A DNA stretch of 24,673 nucleotides from Thauera sp. (GTDB lineage: Bacteria > Pseudomonadota > Gammaproteobacteria > Burkholderiales > Rhodocyclaceae). This document shows positions 7,629-16,453 of the stretch, piece after piece. Every line of letters starts with the position of its first letter. The first letter of the stretch is position 1. The position numbers and the translations under genes are program-made. The stretch spans positions 1 to 24,673 of the forward strand of contig JAKLLJ010000011.1 in the NCBI GenBank assembly GCA_023150215.1, written 5' to 3'. The notes below the pieces were generated by a model. That model saw only the letters and a list, made by a program, of their open reading frames with translations, was not told the origin of the DNA and made no database searches.

Positions 7629-8462
7629 TCAGGCAAGTTCCATCTCGCCCTCGAAAACAGTCACCGCCGGGCCGGTCATCGACACCGACGTCCCCGGCCC
7701 CGCCCACGCGATCTCCAGGTCGCCACCACGGGTATGCACCCGCACCGGCGATTCGAGCAGCCCGCGCAGGATGCCGGCAACCACCGCCGCGCAGGCGCCG
7801 GTGCCGCAGGCCAGGGTCTCGCCCGCGCCGCGCTCGAACACGCGCAGGCGCACCTCGTGCGCATCCACCACCTGCAGGAAACCGGCATTGACACGCGCCG
7901 GAAAGCGCTCGTGGCGCTCGATCGCCGCACCCTGCGCGCACACCGGCGCAGCATCGACGTCGGCCACCACCTGCACTGCGTGCGGGTTGCCCATCGACAC
8001 CGCGGTGATCGCCACCGTGGCGTCGCCCACCTGCAAGGGCTGCACCACCGCGTCGGAATCGGACAAGAAGGGAATCTTCGCCGGCGCCAGCTCCGGCACG
8101 CCCATGTCCACCGTGACCAGGCCGTCGACACGCAGGCGCGGCGCGATCACCCCGGACTTGGTCTCGACACGGATCTCGGCCTTGGCGGTGAGCCCCTTGT
8201 CGTGCACGAAGCGCACGAAGCAGCGCGCGCCGTTGCCGCACTGCTCGACCTCGCCGCCGTCAGCGTTGAAGATGCGGTAGCGAAAGTCCACATCCGGCCG
8301 CGAGGCCGGCTCGACCACCAGCAACTGGTCGCAGCCGACGCCGAAGTGACGATCGGCGATTGCCACGACCCGCGCCGGGGTGAGATCGACCAGCGCGCGC
8401 GTGGCGTCGATGACGACGAAGTCGTTGCCCAGGCCGTGCATCTTGGTGAAGCGCAGTTTCAT
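7629..8462 (-). CDS. dapF: Diaminopimelate epimerase
   Basis: A 277-residue DapF, which interconverts LL- and meso-diaminopimelate for lysine and peptidoglycan synthesis. The N-terminus MKLRFTKMHGLGNDFVVID is diagnostic. The two catalytic cysteines are present: Cys75 (EQCGNGARC) and Cys219 (ACGTGAC), acting as paired acid and base without a cofactor. GNPHAV (159-164) is also typical. It starts 17 bases after the acyltransferase gene stop and precedes the DUF484 gene, so it is probably co-transcribed with both. Confidence 0.97.
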   Translation of the reverse strand: MKLRFTKMHGLGNDFVVIDATRALVDLTPARVVAIADRHFGVGCDQLLVVEPASRPDVDFRYRIFNADGGEVEQCGNGARCFVRFVHDKGLTAKAEIRVETKSGVIAPRLRVDGLVTVDMGVPELAPAKIPFLSDSDAVVQPLQVGDATVAITAVSMGNPHAVQVVADVDAAPVCAQGAAIERHERFPARVNAGFLQVVDAHEVRLRVFERGAGETLACGTGACAAVVAGILRGLLESPVRVHTRGGDLEIAWAGPGTSVSMTGPAVTVFEGEMELA

Positions 8463-8479
8463 CTTGTCCTTCCAGTGTT

Positions 8480-9352
8480 TCAGTAGATTCGCGGCTCGCC
8501 CTCGGGACGGGTCTTGAAGCGGCGGTGCACCCAGTAGTACTGCTCCGGCATGGTGCGGATCACGCCCTCGAGCCAGGCGTTCATGCGCCGGGTGTCGGCC
8601 TCGACGTCATTCGAAGGGTAACCCGCCCACGGCGCGCCGATCTCGAGCACATAGCCTGCGCCGCCCGGGCGCATGCGCACCACGCAGGGCAGCACCGCCG
8701 CGCCCGCCAGCCGGGCCAGCCGCGGCAGGCCGGTGATGGTGGCCGCGGGCACGCCGAAAAAGGGCACGAAGATGGATTCCTTGCGACCGTAGTCGAGGTC
8801 GGGCAGGTAATAGAGCGGACGACCGGATTTCATCGCCTTCACCGTGGCGCGCACACCGTCGTGGCGCGACAGCAGCATCTGGTCGTTGAAGCGGCTGCGG
8901 CCGTAGTGCAGCCAGCGGTCGATCACCTTGTCCTTCTGCGGCGAATACACGCTGATGAAGTCGCCTTCGAGCGACAGCCGCGTGCCCGCCATGTCGAGGC
9001 CGACAAAATGCGGCACCAGCAGCAGCACCGGGCGCCCTGCCGCCTTGAGCGCCTGCAGGTGCTCGAGGCCGTCGATGCGCACGGTGGCGCGCACGCGCTC
9101 GGCGCTCGCCCACCACGCCAGGCCGCGCTCGAGCATGCTGCGCCCGGTCACCGCGAAGTGGCGCTTGGCCAGCGCGCGACGCTCGCCCTCGGACAGCTGG
9201 GGAAAGCACAGGCGCAGGTTGATCAGCACGATCTTGCGCCGCGGCACGATCACCCAGTACAGCAGGCGGCCGAAGCTGCTGCCGACCGGCGCCAGCAGCG
9301 ACAACGGCAGCCAGTGCAGCAGCCAGATCAGGGCGACAACGATACGACTCAT
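8480..9352 (-). CDS. LpxL/HtrB-type lipid A acyltransferase (second copy)
   Basis: A 290-residue member of the LpxL/LpxM/HtrB family, inner-membrane enzymes that add secondary acyl chains to lipid A using acyl-ACP. There is one N-terminal hydrophobic segment (VVALIWLLHWLPLSLLAPVG, about 5-24). The catalytic HX4D motif is at His115-Asp120 (PHFVGLD). GRPLYYLPDLDYG and FVPFFGVPAAT match the family's second block. ATG 9352 overlaps the stop of the upstream paralogue as ATGA, implying translational coupling. A longer frame to 9670 is the paralogue's shadow. Acyl-chain and position specificity cannot be read from the sequence. Confidence 0.92.
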   Translation of the reverse strand: MSRIVVALIWLLHWLPLSLLAPVGSSFGRLLYWVIVPRRKIVLINLRLCFPQLSEGERRALAKRHFAVTGRSMLERGLAWWASAERVRATVRIDGLEHLQALKAAGRPVLLLVPHFVGLDMAGTRLSLEGDFISVYSPQKDKVIDRWLHYGRSRFNDQMLLSRHDGVRATVKAMKSGRPLYYLPDLDYGRKESIFVPFFGVPAATITGLPRLARLAGAAVLPCVVRMRPGGAGYVLEIGAPWAGYPSNDVEADTRRMNAWLEGVIRTMPEQYYWVHRRFKTRPEGEPRIY

Positions 9353-10236
9353 GCGCGCCGCTCCGCGTCGGCGTCGTCCGCCGAGGCCTCGTCCTCGCGC
9401 TCGCGGCGCGGTCCCTTGTAGCGGTTGTAGCCCCACAGGTATTGCTGCGGGCACAGCAGGATCATGCGCTCGACCTCGCGGTTGATGATCGCCACGTCGG
9501 TGTCGATGTCGCCGGTGAGCGCCTCGATGGGCGCCTGCAGGCGGAACACATAGCCCTCGCCGCGCGGCAGGCGCTCGGCCCAGGTGTAGATCACGCGCAC
9601 GCCCTTCACCGCCGCCAGGCGCGCGGCCAGCGTCATGGTCCACGCCGGCTTGCCGAAGAAGGGTGCCCAAACGCCTTCACCTGCGCCCGGCACCTGGTCG
9701 GGCAGCATGCCCACCGCCTCGTGGCTGCGCAGGGTCTTGACCAGCTTGCGCACGCCGGACAGATCGGCCGGCGCGGTGCGCATCTGCCCGCGTGCACGGC
9801 CCGCCTCCATCAGCGGCTGCAGCGCTTCCTTGCGCGGCGGACGATAGAGCACGGTGATCGGAATCTTCGCCGCGATGCACTGCGCGGTGATCTCGAAGCA
9901 GCCCAGGTGCGGCGTGATGAAGAGGATGCCGGCGCCCTCGGCGCGCGCAGCCTCGACCAGCTCCCAACCTTCGGTGCGCACCGCACTCGCCACCACCTCG
10001 GCCGCCGGCCGCCCCCAGATGAAGGGCAGCTCGAGCGCCTGGCGCCCGGCTTCGACGATCGCCGCGCGCAGCACCGCCTCGTCCTCGCGGCCGAGGGCGT
10101 TGAAGAGGTTCGCGCGCAGGCGGCGGGCGTAGGACGGCGAGGCGCGGTAGGTCAGCCAGCCCGCCCAGCCACCGATGCGGTGCAGCCAGGGCAGCGGCAG
10201 GCGCGACAACAGACGGAAAACGTATCGAGAGAGCAC
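9349..10236 (-). CDS. LpxL/HtrB-type lipid A acyltransferase (first copy)
   Basis: A 295-residue paralogue of the next gene in the run. The HX4E motif is at His110-Glu115 (TPHLGCFE); the family accepts Glu or Asp. Further family blocks are VLYRPPRKEALQPLMEAGR, VGMLPDQVPGAGEGVWAPFFG and a C-terminal QQYLWGYNRYKG. The N-terminus has a short hydrophobic/amphipathic segment (FRLLSRLPLPWLHRIGGWAGW). The likely start is GTG 10236 with no purine-rich Shine-Dalgarno. The extreme C-terminus (REREDEASADDADAERRA) is charged and probably disordered. It is the first gene of the minus-strand run and is divergent from metK. Confidence 0.92.
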   Translation of the reverse strand: MLSRYVFRLLSRLPLPWLHRIGGWAGWLTYRASPSYARRLRANLFNALGREDEAVLRAAIVEAGRQALELPFIWGRPAAEVVASAVRTEGWELVEAARAEGAGILFITPHLGCFEITAQCIAAKIPITVLYRPPRKEALQPLMEAGRARGQMRTAPADLSGVRKLVKTLRSHEAVGMLPDQVPGAGEGVWAPFFGKPAWTMTLAARLAAVKGVRVIYTWAERLPRGEGYVFRLQAPIEALTGDIDTDVAIINREVERMILLCPQQYLWGYNRYKGPRREREDEASADDADAERRA

Positions 10237-10323
10237 GAGGAGGAGACCCGAAGAGGAAGCCGGGAGCGGTGGTGAACACCGATGCCGGAAAGTGGTGCCG
10301 CAAACGGCATCACAGCCGAATGC

Positions 10324-10352
10324 TTACACAGCCAGCGTTCCCGGTCTATAAT
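10324..10352 (+). promoter_or_regulatory. metK promoter
   Basis: TTACAC (10324-10329) and a perfect TATAAT (10347-10352) are 17 bases apart. A start near 10359 would give a leader of about 170 bases before metK, much longer than needed for translation. Confidence 0.8.
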
Positions 10353-10360
10353 CCGGACCT

Positions 10361-10454
10361 TGCCGCCGAGTTAACTCGACAACTTGCAGGGCGGCACGGC
10401 AGTGAAAGCCAAGCGCGATCAGGCTGCCCTAAAAAATACTGCTAAAGCGTCGGC
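10361..10454 (+). ncRNA. Candidate structured metK leader, SAM-II-like pseudoknot
   Basis: The leader opens with a 7-bp stem TGCCGCC/GGCGGCA (10361-10367/10390-10396). A second stem GGCAG/CTGCC follows (10398-10402/10424-10428). The loop of the second stem holds GCC and CGC (10408-10410, 10414-10416), which can pair with GCG and GGC (10447-10449, 10452-10454) lying just after an A-rich strand ending GCTAAA (10441-10446). This order (stem, loop, A-rich strand, GCTAAA, pseudoknot strand) is that of SAM-II riboswitches, which bind S-adenosylmethionine, the product of MetK. The usual TGATTT of the first loop is not present (TGAAAG here). The pairing was found by eye. Confidence 0.45.
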
Positions 10455-10460
10455 TGCTCG

Positions 10461-10517
10461 ACGAAATCCCCGGAGCTGGCCGCAGACGCAAGGCCACGGC
10501 ACGGGGATTTTCGTTTT
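10461..10517 (+). terminator. Terminator-like hairpin before metK (possible attenuator)
   Basis: AAATCCCCG (10464-10472) pairs with CGGGGATTT (10502-10510), extendable by ACG/CGT with one bulge. An inner GGCC/GGCC helix and a T-rich run (TTTTCGTTTT, 10508-10517) complete a rho-independent-type signal. It sits between the metK promoter and the metK ribosome site (GGAG, 10521-10524), so it can only serve as an attenuator of metK itself. A small hairpin CGTCG/CGACG (10448-10452/10459-10463) abuts it and would compete with both its base and the proposed pseudoknot. Confidence 0.65.
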
Positions 10518-10531
10518 CCAGGAGCAGCAAC

Positions 10532-11695
10532 ATGGCTGAGTTTCTCTTCACTTCCGAATCGGTCTCCGAAGGCCATCCCGACAAGGTCGCCGACCAGGTC
10601 TCCGACGGCGTGCTCGACGCCGTCCTCGCCGAAGATCCCAAGGCGCGCGTCGCCTGCGAAACGCTGGTGTCGACCGGCCTGGTGGTGATCTCGGGCGAAA
10701 TCACCACCACCGCCCACCCCAACTACCGCGAGATCGCGCAGGACGTCATCCGCCGCATCGGCTACGACAACTCCGACATCGGCTTCGACTACAAGAGCTG
10801 CGCGGTGCTGGCGGCGATCAACCGCCAGTCGCCGGACATCGCGCAAGGCGTCAACGCCGCCAACGACGACCCGCTCGACCAGGGCGCCGGCGACCAGGGC
10901 CTGATGTTCGGCTACGCCACCAACGAAACCCCCAGCCTGATGCCGCTGCCGATCTACTACGCGCACCGCATCATGCAGCGCCAGGCCGAGGTGCGTAAGG
11001 ACGGCCGCCTGAAGTGGCTGCGCCCGGACGCCAAGAGCCAGCTCACCGTCAAGTACGTCGACGGCAAGCCGGTGGCGATCGACACCGTGGTGGTGTCCAC
11101 CCAGCACGATCCGGACGTGACGCAAGAGCAGATCCGCGAGGCGGTGATCGAGCTGATCATCAAGCCGGTGCTGCCCGCCGAGCTGATGCAGGGCGAGGTG
11201 CGCTACCTGGTCAATCCCACCGGCCGCTTCGTGGTCGGCGGCCCGCACGGCGACTGCGGCCTCACCGGGCGCAAGATCATCGTCGACACCTACGGCGGCG
11301 CGGCCCATCACGGCGGCGGCGCGTTCTCGGGCAAGGATCCGTCCAAGGTCGACCGCTCGGCCGCCTATGCCGGCCGCTACGTGGCGAAGAACATCGTCGC
11401 TGCCGGTCTCGCCGACAAGTGCGAAGTGCAGGTGGCCTACGCGATCGGCGTCGCGCGTCCGGTGAGCCTGATGGTCAACACCTTCGGCACCGGCCGCATC
11501 GGCGACGACAGGATCGTCGAGCTCATCGGCCGCCACTTCGACCTGCGCCCGAAGGCGATCATCCAGACCCTGGATCTGCTGCGTCCGATCTACTCGCGCA
11601 CCGCCGCCTACGGCCACTTCGGCCGCGACGAGCCGGGCTTCACCTGGGAACAGACCGACAAGGCCGCCGCCCTGCGCGCCGACGCCGGGCTCTGA
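10532..11695 (+). CDS. metK: S-adenosylmethionine synthetase
   Basis: A 387-residue MetK, making S-adenosylmethionine from methionine and ATP. Visible motifs are GHPDKVADQVSD with catalytic His15 and Mg-binding Asp17, the signature GAGDQGLMFGYA (118-129) and the P-loop-like GGAAHHGGGAFSGKDPSKVD (255-274). GGAG lies eight bases before ATG 10532. It is separated from the acyltransferase run by a divergent promoter region and is preceded by a candidate regulatory leader. It is upstream of ahcY and metF in the same orientation but not in one operon with them. Confidence 0.98.
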   Translation: MAEFLFTSESVSEGHPDKVADQVSDGVLDAVLAEDPKARVACETLVSTGLVVISGEITTTAHPNYREIAQDVIRRIGYDNSDIGFDYKSCAVLAAINRQSPDIAQGVNAANDDPLDQGAGDQGLMFGYATNETPSLMPLPIYYAHRIMQRQAEVRKDGRLKWLRPDAKSQLTVKYVDGKPVAIDTVVVSTQHDPDVTQEQIREAVIELIIKPVLPAELMQGEVRYLVNPTGRFVVGGPHGDCGLTGRKIIVDTYGGAAHHGGGAFSGKDPSKVDRSAAYAGRYVAKNIVAAGLADKCEVQVAYAIGVARPVSLMVNTFGTGRIGDDRIVELIGRHFDLRPKAIIQTLDLLRPIYSRTAAYGHFGRDEPGFTWEQTDKAAALRADAGL

Positions 11696-11742
11696 CGGCC
11701 AGCGCGCGCCCGGCACAGGCCTGCACGACATACGCCGCTTTT

Positions 11743-11977
11743 GTAGGAGCGGCGGCAGCCGCGAGCCTTTCGCTGCCTCATCAGGCGGGACGTAAAGGTT
11801 CGCGGCTTCCGCCGCTCCTACAGACGCCCCGATGCACGCTGCGGGGTTCGCGGCTGCCGCCGCTCCTACAGGAAGCGCGGCAGCTCTCGGTAGGAGCGCC
11901 GGAAGGCGCGAACCCCGGCGCATCGAACAGGCGCGGCGCGTGCCGGAGCGCTGCGTTCGCGGCTGCCGCCGCTCCTA
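11743..11977. repeat. Array of five REP-like palindromes
   Basis: The 390 bases between metK and the exchanger gene hold no supportable gene but five GTAGGAGC-type palindromes: 11743-11766 (+), 11797-11821 (-), 11845-11869 (-), 11890-11914 (+) and 11955-11977 (-). Four have the GCGGC...GCCGC stem and the fourth has GCGCC...GGCGC. The first two face each other and can form a long composite hairpin, which could end metK transcription or protect its mRNA end. Confidence 0.88.
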
Positions 11978-12088
11978 CGAACTGCGCGGTGCGGCACCGA
12001 CGACGGATGTCCGGCCCGGTAGAATCCGGAACTCTCGGCCGTGCGCCCGGGTCCTCAAGCCGCCCTCCTTCACGCTCTCGAGTCGCCC

Positions 12089-13171
12089 ATGCTCCAACAA
12101 GCCCTCATGTTCGCCCTCGGCCTGGTCGCCCTCGTCGCCGGCGCCGAATTGCTCGTGCGCGGCGCCTCGCGGCTGGCCGTCTCCTTTGGCGTGTCGCCGC
12201 TGGTGGTCGGCCTCACTGTGGTCGCCTTCGGCACCAGCGCGCCCGAGATGGCGGTGTCGGTGGGCTCGGCGCTGGGTGGAGCACCCGACCTCGCGATCGG
12301 CAACGTGGTCGGCAGCAATATCGCCAACGTGCTGCTGATCCTCGGCATCTCGGCGCTGATCACGCCACTGCTGGTCGATGAGCAGATCATCCGCCAGGAG
12401 ATCCCGATCATGATCGGAGCCTCGGCCCTGCTCGTGGTGATGGCGCTCGACGGCAACATCGGTCTGGTGGAGTCGATCGTGCTGTTCGCGCTGGTGATCG
12501 CCTATACCCTGTTCCTGGTCGTGCAGTCGCGGCGCGCGTCGAAGGCGGTGCAGGACGAGTTCGAGACCGGGATCCCGACCTCCACCTGGGACCGCCACTG
12601 GGCGGTGCAGCTCGCGCTGATCGCGGTCGGCCTGGTGCTGCTGGTGGTCGGCGCCGACTGGCTGGTCGATGCCGCGGTGGCCTTCGCGCGCGCCTTCGGC
12701 GTCAGCGACCTGGTGATCGGCCTCACCGTGGTCGCGGTCGGCACCTCGATGCCCGAGATCGCCACCTCGATCATTGCAGCCATCCGCGGCCAGCGCGACA
12801 TCGCGGTCGGCAACGTGGTCGGCAGCAACGTGTTCAACATCCTCGCCGTGCTCGGCGCCGCCGGCATCGCCTCGGGCGTCGGCCTGCCGGTGTCGGATGC
12901 GGCGCGCAACTTCGACCTGTGGGTGATGCTCGCGGTGGCCTTCGCCTGCCTGCCGATCATGATCACCGGGCGCGAGATCGCGCGCTGGGAAGGCGTCGTG
13001 TTCCTCGCCTACTACGTCGCCTATACCGCCTGGCTGGTGCTGCAGGCGCAGCAGCACGAGAGCGTGCAGGCGTTCTCGGGGATCATGCTCGGCTACGTGA
13101 TGCCGCTCACCGTGATCACCCTCGTCGTCAGCATCGTGCGCGGCAACGGCAGCCGCGGTCACAGCGGATAG
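12089..13171 (+). CDS. Calcium/sodium (CaCA family) cation antiporter
   Basis: From ATG 12089 the protein is 360 residues, with about ten hydrophobic helices and the two inverted alpha repeats that define the CaCA exchangers. The first (about 45-95) has VAFGTSAPEMAVSV and IGNVVGSNIANVLLILG. The second (about 220-265) has VAVGTSMPEIATSI and VGNVVGSNVFNILAVLG. The acidic Glu in each GTSxPE is the ion-binding residue. The order and length match the YrbG-like branch, predicted to exchange Ca2+ for Na+ or H+. A 16-residue upstream extension (12041) is possible but has no better ribosome site. It stands alone between repeat arrays, so it probably has its own promoter. Confidence 0.92.
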   Translation: MLQQALMFALGLVALVAGAELLVRGASRLAVSFGVSPLVVGLTVVAFGTSAPEMAVSVGSALGGAPDLAIGNVVGSNIANVLLILGISALITPLLVDEQIIRQEIPIMIGASALLVVMALDGNIGLVESIVLFALVIAYTLFLVVQSRRASKAVQDEFETGIPTSTWDRHWAVQLALIAVGLVLLVVGADWLVDAAVAFARAFGVSDLVIGLTVVAVGTSMPEIATSIIAAIRGQRDIAVGNVVGSNVFNILAVLGAAGIASGVGLPVSDAARNFDLWVMLAVAFACLPIMITGREIARWEGVVFLAYYVAYTAWLVLQAQQHESVQAFSGIMLGYVMPLTVITLVVSIVRGNGSRGHSG

Positions 13172-13199
13172 AACAGGCCTTGCGGCGGAAGCGGGCAGC

Positions 13200-13267
13200 G
13201 TGGGAGCGGGCTTGTCCGCGAACATCACCCGCTGAGCTGCCGCTTTCGCGGGCAAGCCTGCTCCCAC
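13200..13267. repeat. Long inverted repeat (GTGGGAGCGGGCTT type)
   Basis: A 23-base arm at 13200-13222 and its inverse at 13245-13267 match at 21 of 23 positions around a 22-base loop. The arms begin GTGGGAGC and end CGCGAA, the kind of REP known from Pseudomonas and distinct from the GTAGGAGC type elsewhere in this window. It lies 28 bases after the exchanger stop and ends just before the ahcY leader promoter. Confidence 0.85.
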
Positions 13268-13282
13268 AGGACGTGGCTTTGC

Positions 13283-13288
13283 TATACT
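13283..13288 (+). promoter_or_regulatory. -10 element of the ahcY leader promoter
   Basis: TATACT with a start expected near 13295, just before the riboswitch begins at 13300. The -35 position falls in or beside the end of the inverted repeat and has no good TTGACA match. Confidence 0.55.
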
Positions 13289-13299
13289 CCGCACGTTTT

Positions 13300-13395
13300 C
13301 CGAGGAGCGCTGCGAGGCGCCGGCTGCATCCCTGCCGCCAGGCCCCCAGGCTCGGACCCCGCCGCGCGGCGGGTTGCAGTACAACGGCGCTCACC
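13300..13395 (+). ncRNA. S-adenosylhomocysteine (SAH) riboswitch
   Basis: The conserved features of the SAH riboswitch are all visible. P1 is GAGCGC (13305-13310) with GCGCTC (13387-13392). P2 is CTGCA (13324-13328) with TGCAG (13375-13379). A local GC hairpin lies at about 13357-13373. The pseudoknot is CCGAG (13300-13304) with CTCGG (13351-13355). The conserved strings GAGGAGCGCTGC, CCAGGCTCGG and AACGGCGCTCACC are present. The class binds SAH in preference to SAM and turns on ahcY, the enzyme that removes SAH, mainly in beta- and gammaproteobacteria. Confidence 0.95.
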
Positions 13396-13434
13396 TGCTA
13401 ATCATCTTCAACCCTGCCGGGTTCGGGATGTCGG

Positions 13435-13501
13435 GTGAGCTCCCTGCAGCGATGCGCGCTGCCCTCCCCCCGTTCCGCCCGGCCATAGCATGGAGCTTCA
13501 C
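13435..13501 (+). promoter_or_regulatory. Likely expression platform: helix masking the ahcY ribosome site
   Basis: GTGAGCTCC (13435-13443) can pair with GGAGCTTCAC (13492-13501) with a single bulge, hiding the GGAG Shine-Dalgarno (13492-13495) six bases before ATG 13502. A small hairpin GCAGCG/CGCTGC (13446-13451/13457-13462) lies in the enclosed loop. No U-run terminator is present, so control is more likely at translation. How it couples to the aptamer is inferred. Confidence 0.5.
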
Positions 13502-14917
<1,416 letters not shown>

Positions 14918-14926
14918 GCCCCCCCT

Positions 14927-15055
14927 TAGGAGCGCCGGCAGGCGCGAACAGCTGAGCCCCACTGTAGGAGCGCCGGCAGGCGCGAACAGCGGCACTTCCG
15001 CTCCCGCAGCTCGTCGCCTGTCCGGCGCCGTGTTCGCGCCTGCCGGCGCTCCTAC
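14927..15055. repeat. Three REP-like palindromes after ahcY
   Basis: Copies lie at 14927-14949 (+), 14964-14987 (+) and 15032-15055 (-). All three have the GCGCC-GGCA-GGCGC stem, the minority form elsewhere in the window. The last two face each other across about 44 bases and can fold into a long hairpin downstream of ahcY. Confidence 0.87.
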
Positions 15056-15091
15056 AGCTGGGGCTATTCACGTCTCTCTCGGTGCTGCGCC

Positions 15092-15373
15092 ATGTCGATG
15101 AACTCCTTCCATGCCCGCCAGGGCAAGCCGCGACCGGCGGCGCACGTAAAGGACACGGCCGACCGCCATGGCCTGGTGCGTGTTGACCAGCTGCTGGTGG
15201 CGCAGGGGCTCGCGCCCTCGCGTAGCGCAGCGCGGGCGCTGGTGGAGGGCGGACGGGTGCGCCACGAGGGGCAGTTGATCACCAAGCCGGCACAGGCGCT
15301 GGCCCCCGACGCACGGCTCACGGTGGCGCCGGACGCGAGCGCGCGCTTGGCGCCGCCCGCGAAGCCAGACTGA
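15092..15373 (+). CDS. S4-domain protein, possible TlyA remnant
   Basis: A 93-residue protein that is essentially one S4 RNA-binding domain (about 29-78): VRVDQLLVAQGLAPSRSAAR, then ALVEGGRVRHEGQLITKP and ALAPDARLTV. This closely resembles the N-terminal S4 domain of TlyA-type 2'-O-methyltransferases (RLDQLL, GL..SR..A, GRV...G...TKPG). The methyltransferase domain that normally follows is absent: the frame ends at TGA 15371-15373, and the 106 bases before metF show no continuation in any frame. It may be a decayed TlyA or a stand-alone S4 protein. It lies between ahcY and metF, possibly transcribed with metF. No good ribosome site is seen before ATG 15092; ATG 15098 is an alternative. Confidence 0.75.
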   Translation: MSMNSFHARQGKPRPAAHVKDTADRHGLVRVDQLLVAQGLAPSRSAARALVEGGRVRHEGQLITKPAQALAPDARLTVAPDASARLAPPAKPD

Positions 15374-15479
15374 ACCTCGCCGAGGGATCCGACCCGTCGC
15401 GCAGCGCCGGCGACGGCAAGCACGAACTCCACTTCCACGCCCTCCGCACGCCGGGCGGCGACATCGCACCGGACACACC

Positions 15480-16313
15480 ATGAGCACCGAAATCTCGATC
15501 GAGTTCTTCCCGCCCACCACGGCCGAGGGCGCCGAGAAACTGCGCGCCACGTGCGCGAAACTCTCCGCGCTGAAGCCGGCCTTCTTCTCGGTGACCTACG
15601 GCGCCGGCGGCTCCACCCGCGAGCGCACCTTCGCCACCGTGAAGGAAATCGCCGCCGCTGGCTTCCAGGCCGCACCTCACCTGTCCTGCGTGGGCTCGTC
15701 GCGCGCCAGCATCCGCGAGATCCTGCAGGAATACATGGACGCCGGCATCCGTCGCATCGTCGCACTGCGCGGCGACCTGCCTTCGGGCGCGGGCGCGGCG
15801 GGCGAGTTCCGCTATGCCAACGAGTTGGTCGAATTCATCCGCGCCGAGACCGGCGACCGCTTCCACATCGAGGTCGCGGCCTACCCGGAATGGCACCCGC
15901 AGGCACGCAGCCCGCGGGACGACCTCGCTGCCTTCAAGCGCAAGGTCGATGCCGGCGCCAATTCGGCGATCACGCAGTATTTCTACAACGTCGACGCCTA
16001 CCTCAACTTTGTCGACGCGGCGCGCAAGATGGGCATCGCCATCCCGATCGTGCCTGGCATCATGCCGATCGGCAGCTTCAGCAAGCTGGCACGCTTCTCG
16101 GATGCGTGCGGCGCCGAGATCCCGCGCTGGATGCGCAAGGCCTTCGAGAGCTACGGCGACGACACCGACTCGATCCGCGCCTTCGGCCTCGACGTGGTCA
16201 CCCGCCTGTGCGAGAAGCTGATCGCCGAGGGTGCGCCCGGCCTGCACTTCTACAGCATGAACATGGCCGGCCCGACCACCGAGATCTGCCGGCGGCTGGG
16301 GCTGGCTGGCTGA
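15480..16313 (+). CDS. metF: Methylenetetrahydrofolate reductase
   Basis: A 277-residue MetF, the FAD enzyme that reduces 5,10-methylene-THF to 5-methyl-THF, the methyl donor for methionine synthesis. Family marks are ISIEFFPPTT with active Glu8, FFSVTYGAGGST (36-47), ALRGDLP (flavin side), HIEVAAYPEWHP, GANSAITQYFYNV and PIVPGIMPI. Length matches the bacterial family. With metK and ahcY it covers three steps of the methyl cycle; methionine synthase is not in the window. Confidence 0.96.
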   Translation: MSTEISIEFFPPTTAEGAEKLRATCAKLSALKPAFFSVTYGAGGSTRERTFATVKEIAAAGFQAAPHLSCVGSSRASIREILQEYMDAGIRRIVALRGDLPSGAGAAGEFRYANELVEFIRAETGDRFHIEVAAYPEWHPQARSPRDDLAAFKRKVDAGANSAITQYFYNVDAYLNFVDAARKMGIAIPIVPGIMPIGSFSKLARFSDACGAEIPRWMRKAFESYGDDTDSIRAFGLDVVTRLCEKLIAEGAPGLHFYSMNMAGPTTEICRRLGLAG

Positions 16314-16453
16314 TCCGGGCAATCCCGTCACCAATCGAGCGGCGGGTGTGACGTTTATGGTTCAAGACCGGGTAGCAGAACCCGTAGACTGGCGCAGCCA
16401 AGACATCATCATCAATCGCACTCGACACGCACGAGCGGCCAGGAGCCGCGACC

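Noticed and set aside
10442..11923. 493-codon frame antisense to metK
   Set aside because: It runs through the metK leader, metK and the repeat array; it is a shadow of metK codon bias.
11743..11977. CRISPR array
   Set aside because: Repeats are short palindromes in both orientations with unequal gaps and no constant spacer length; they are REP-like elements.
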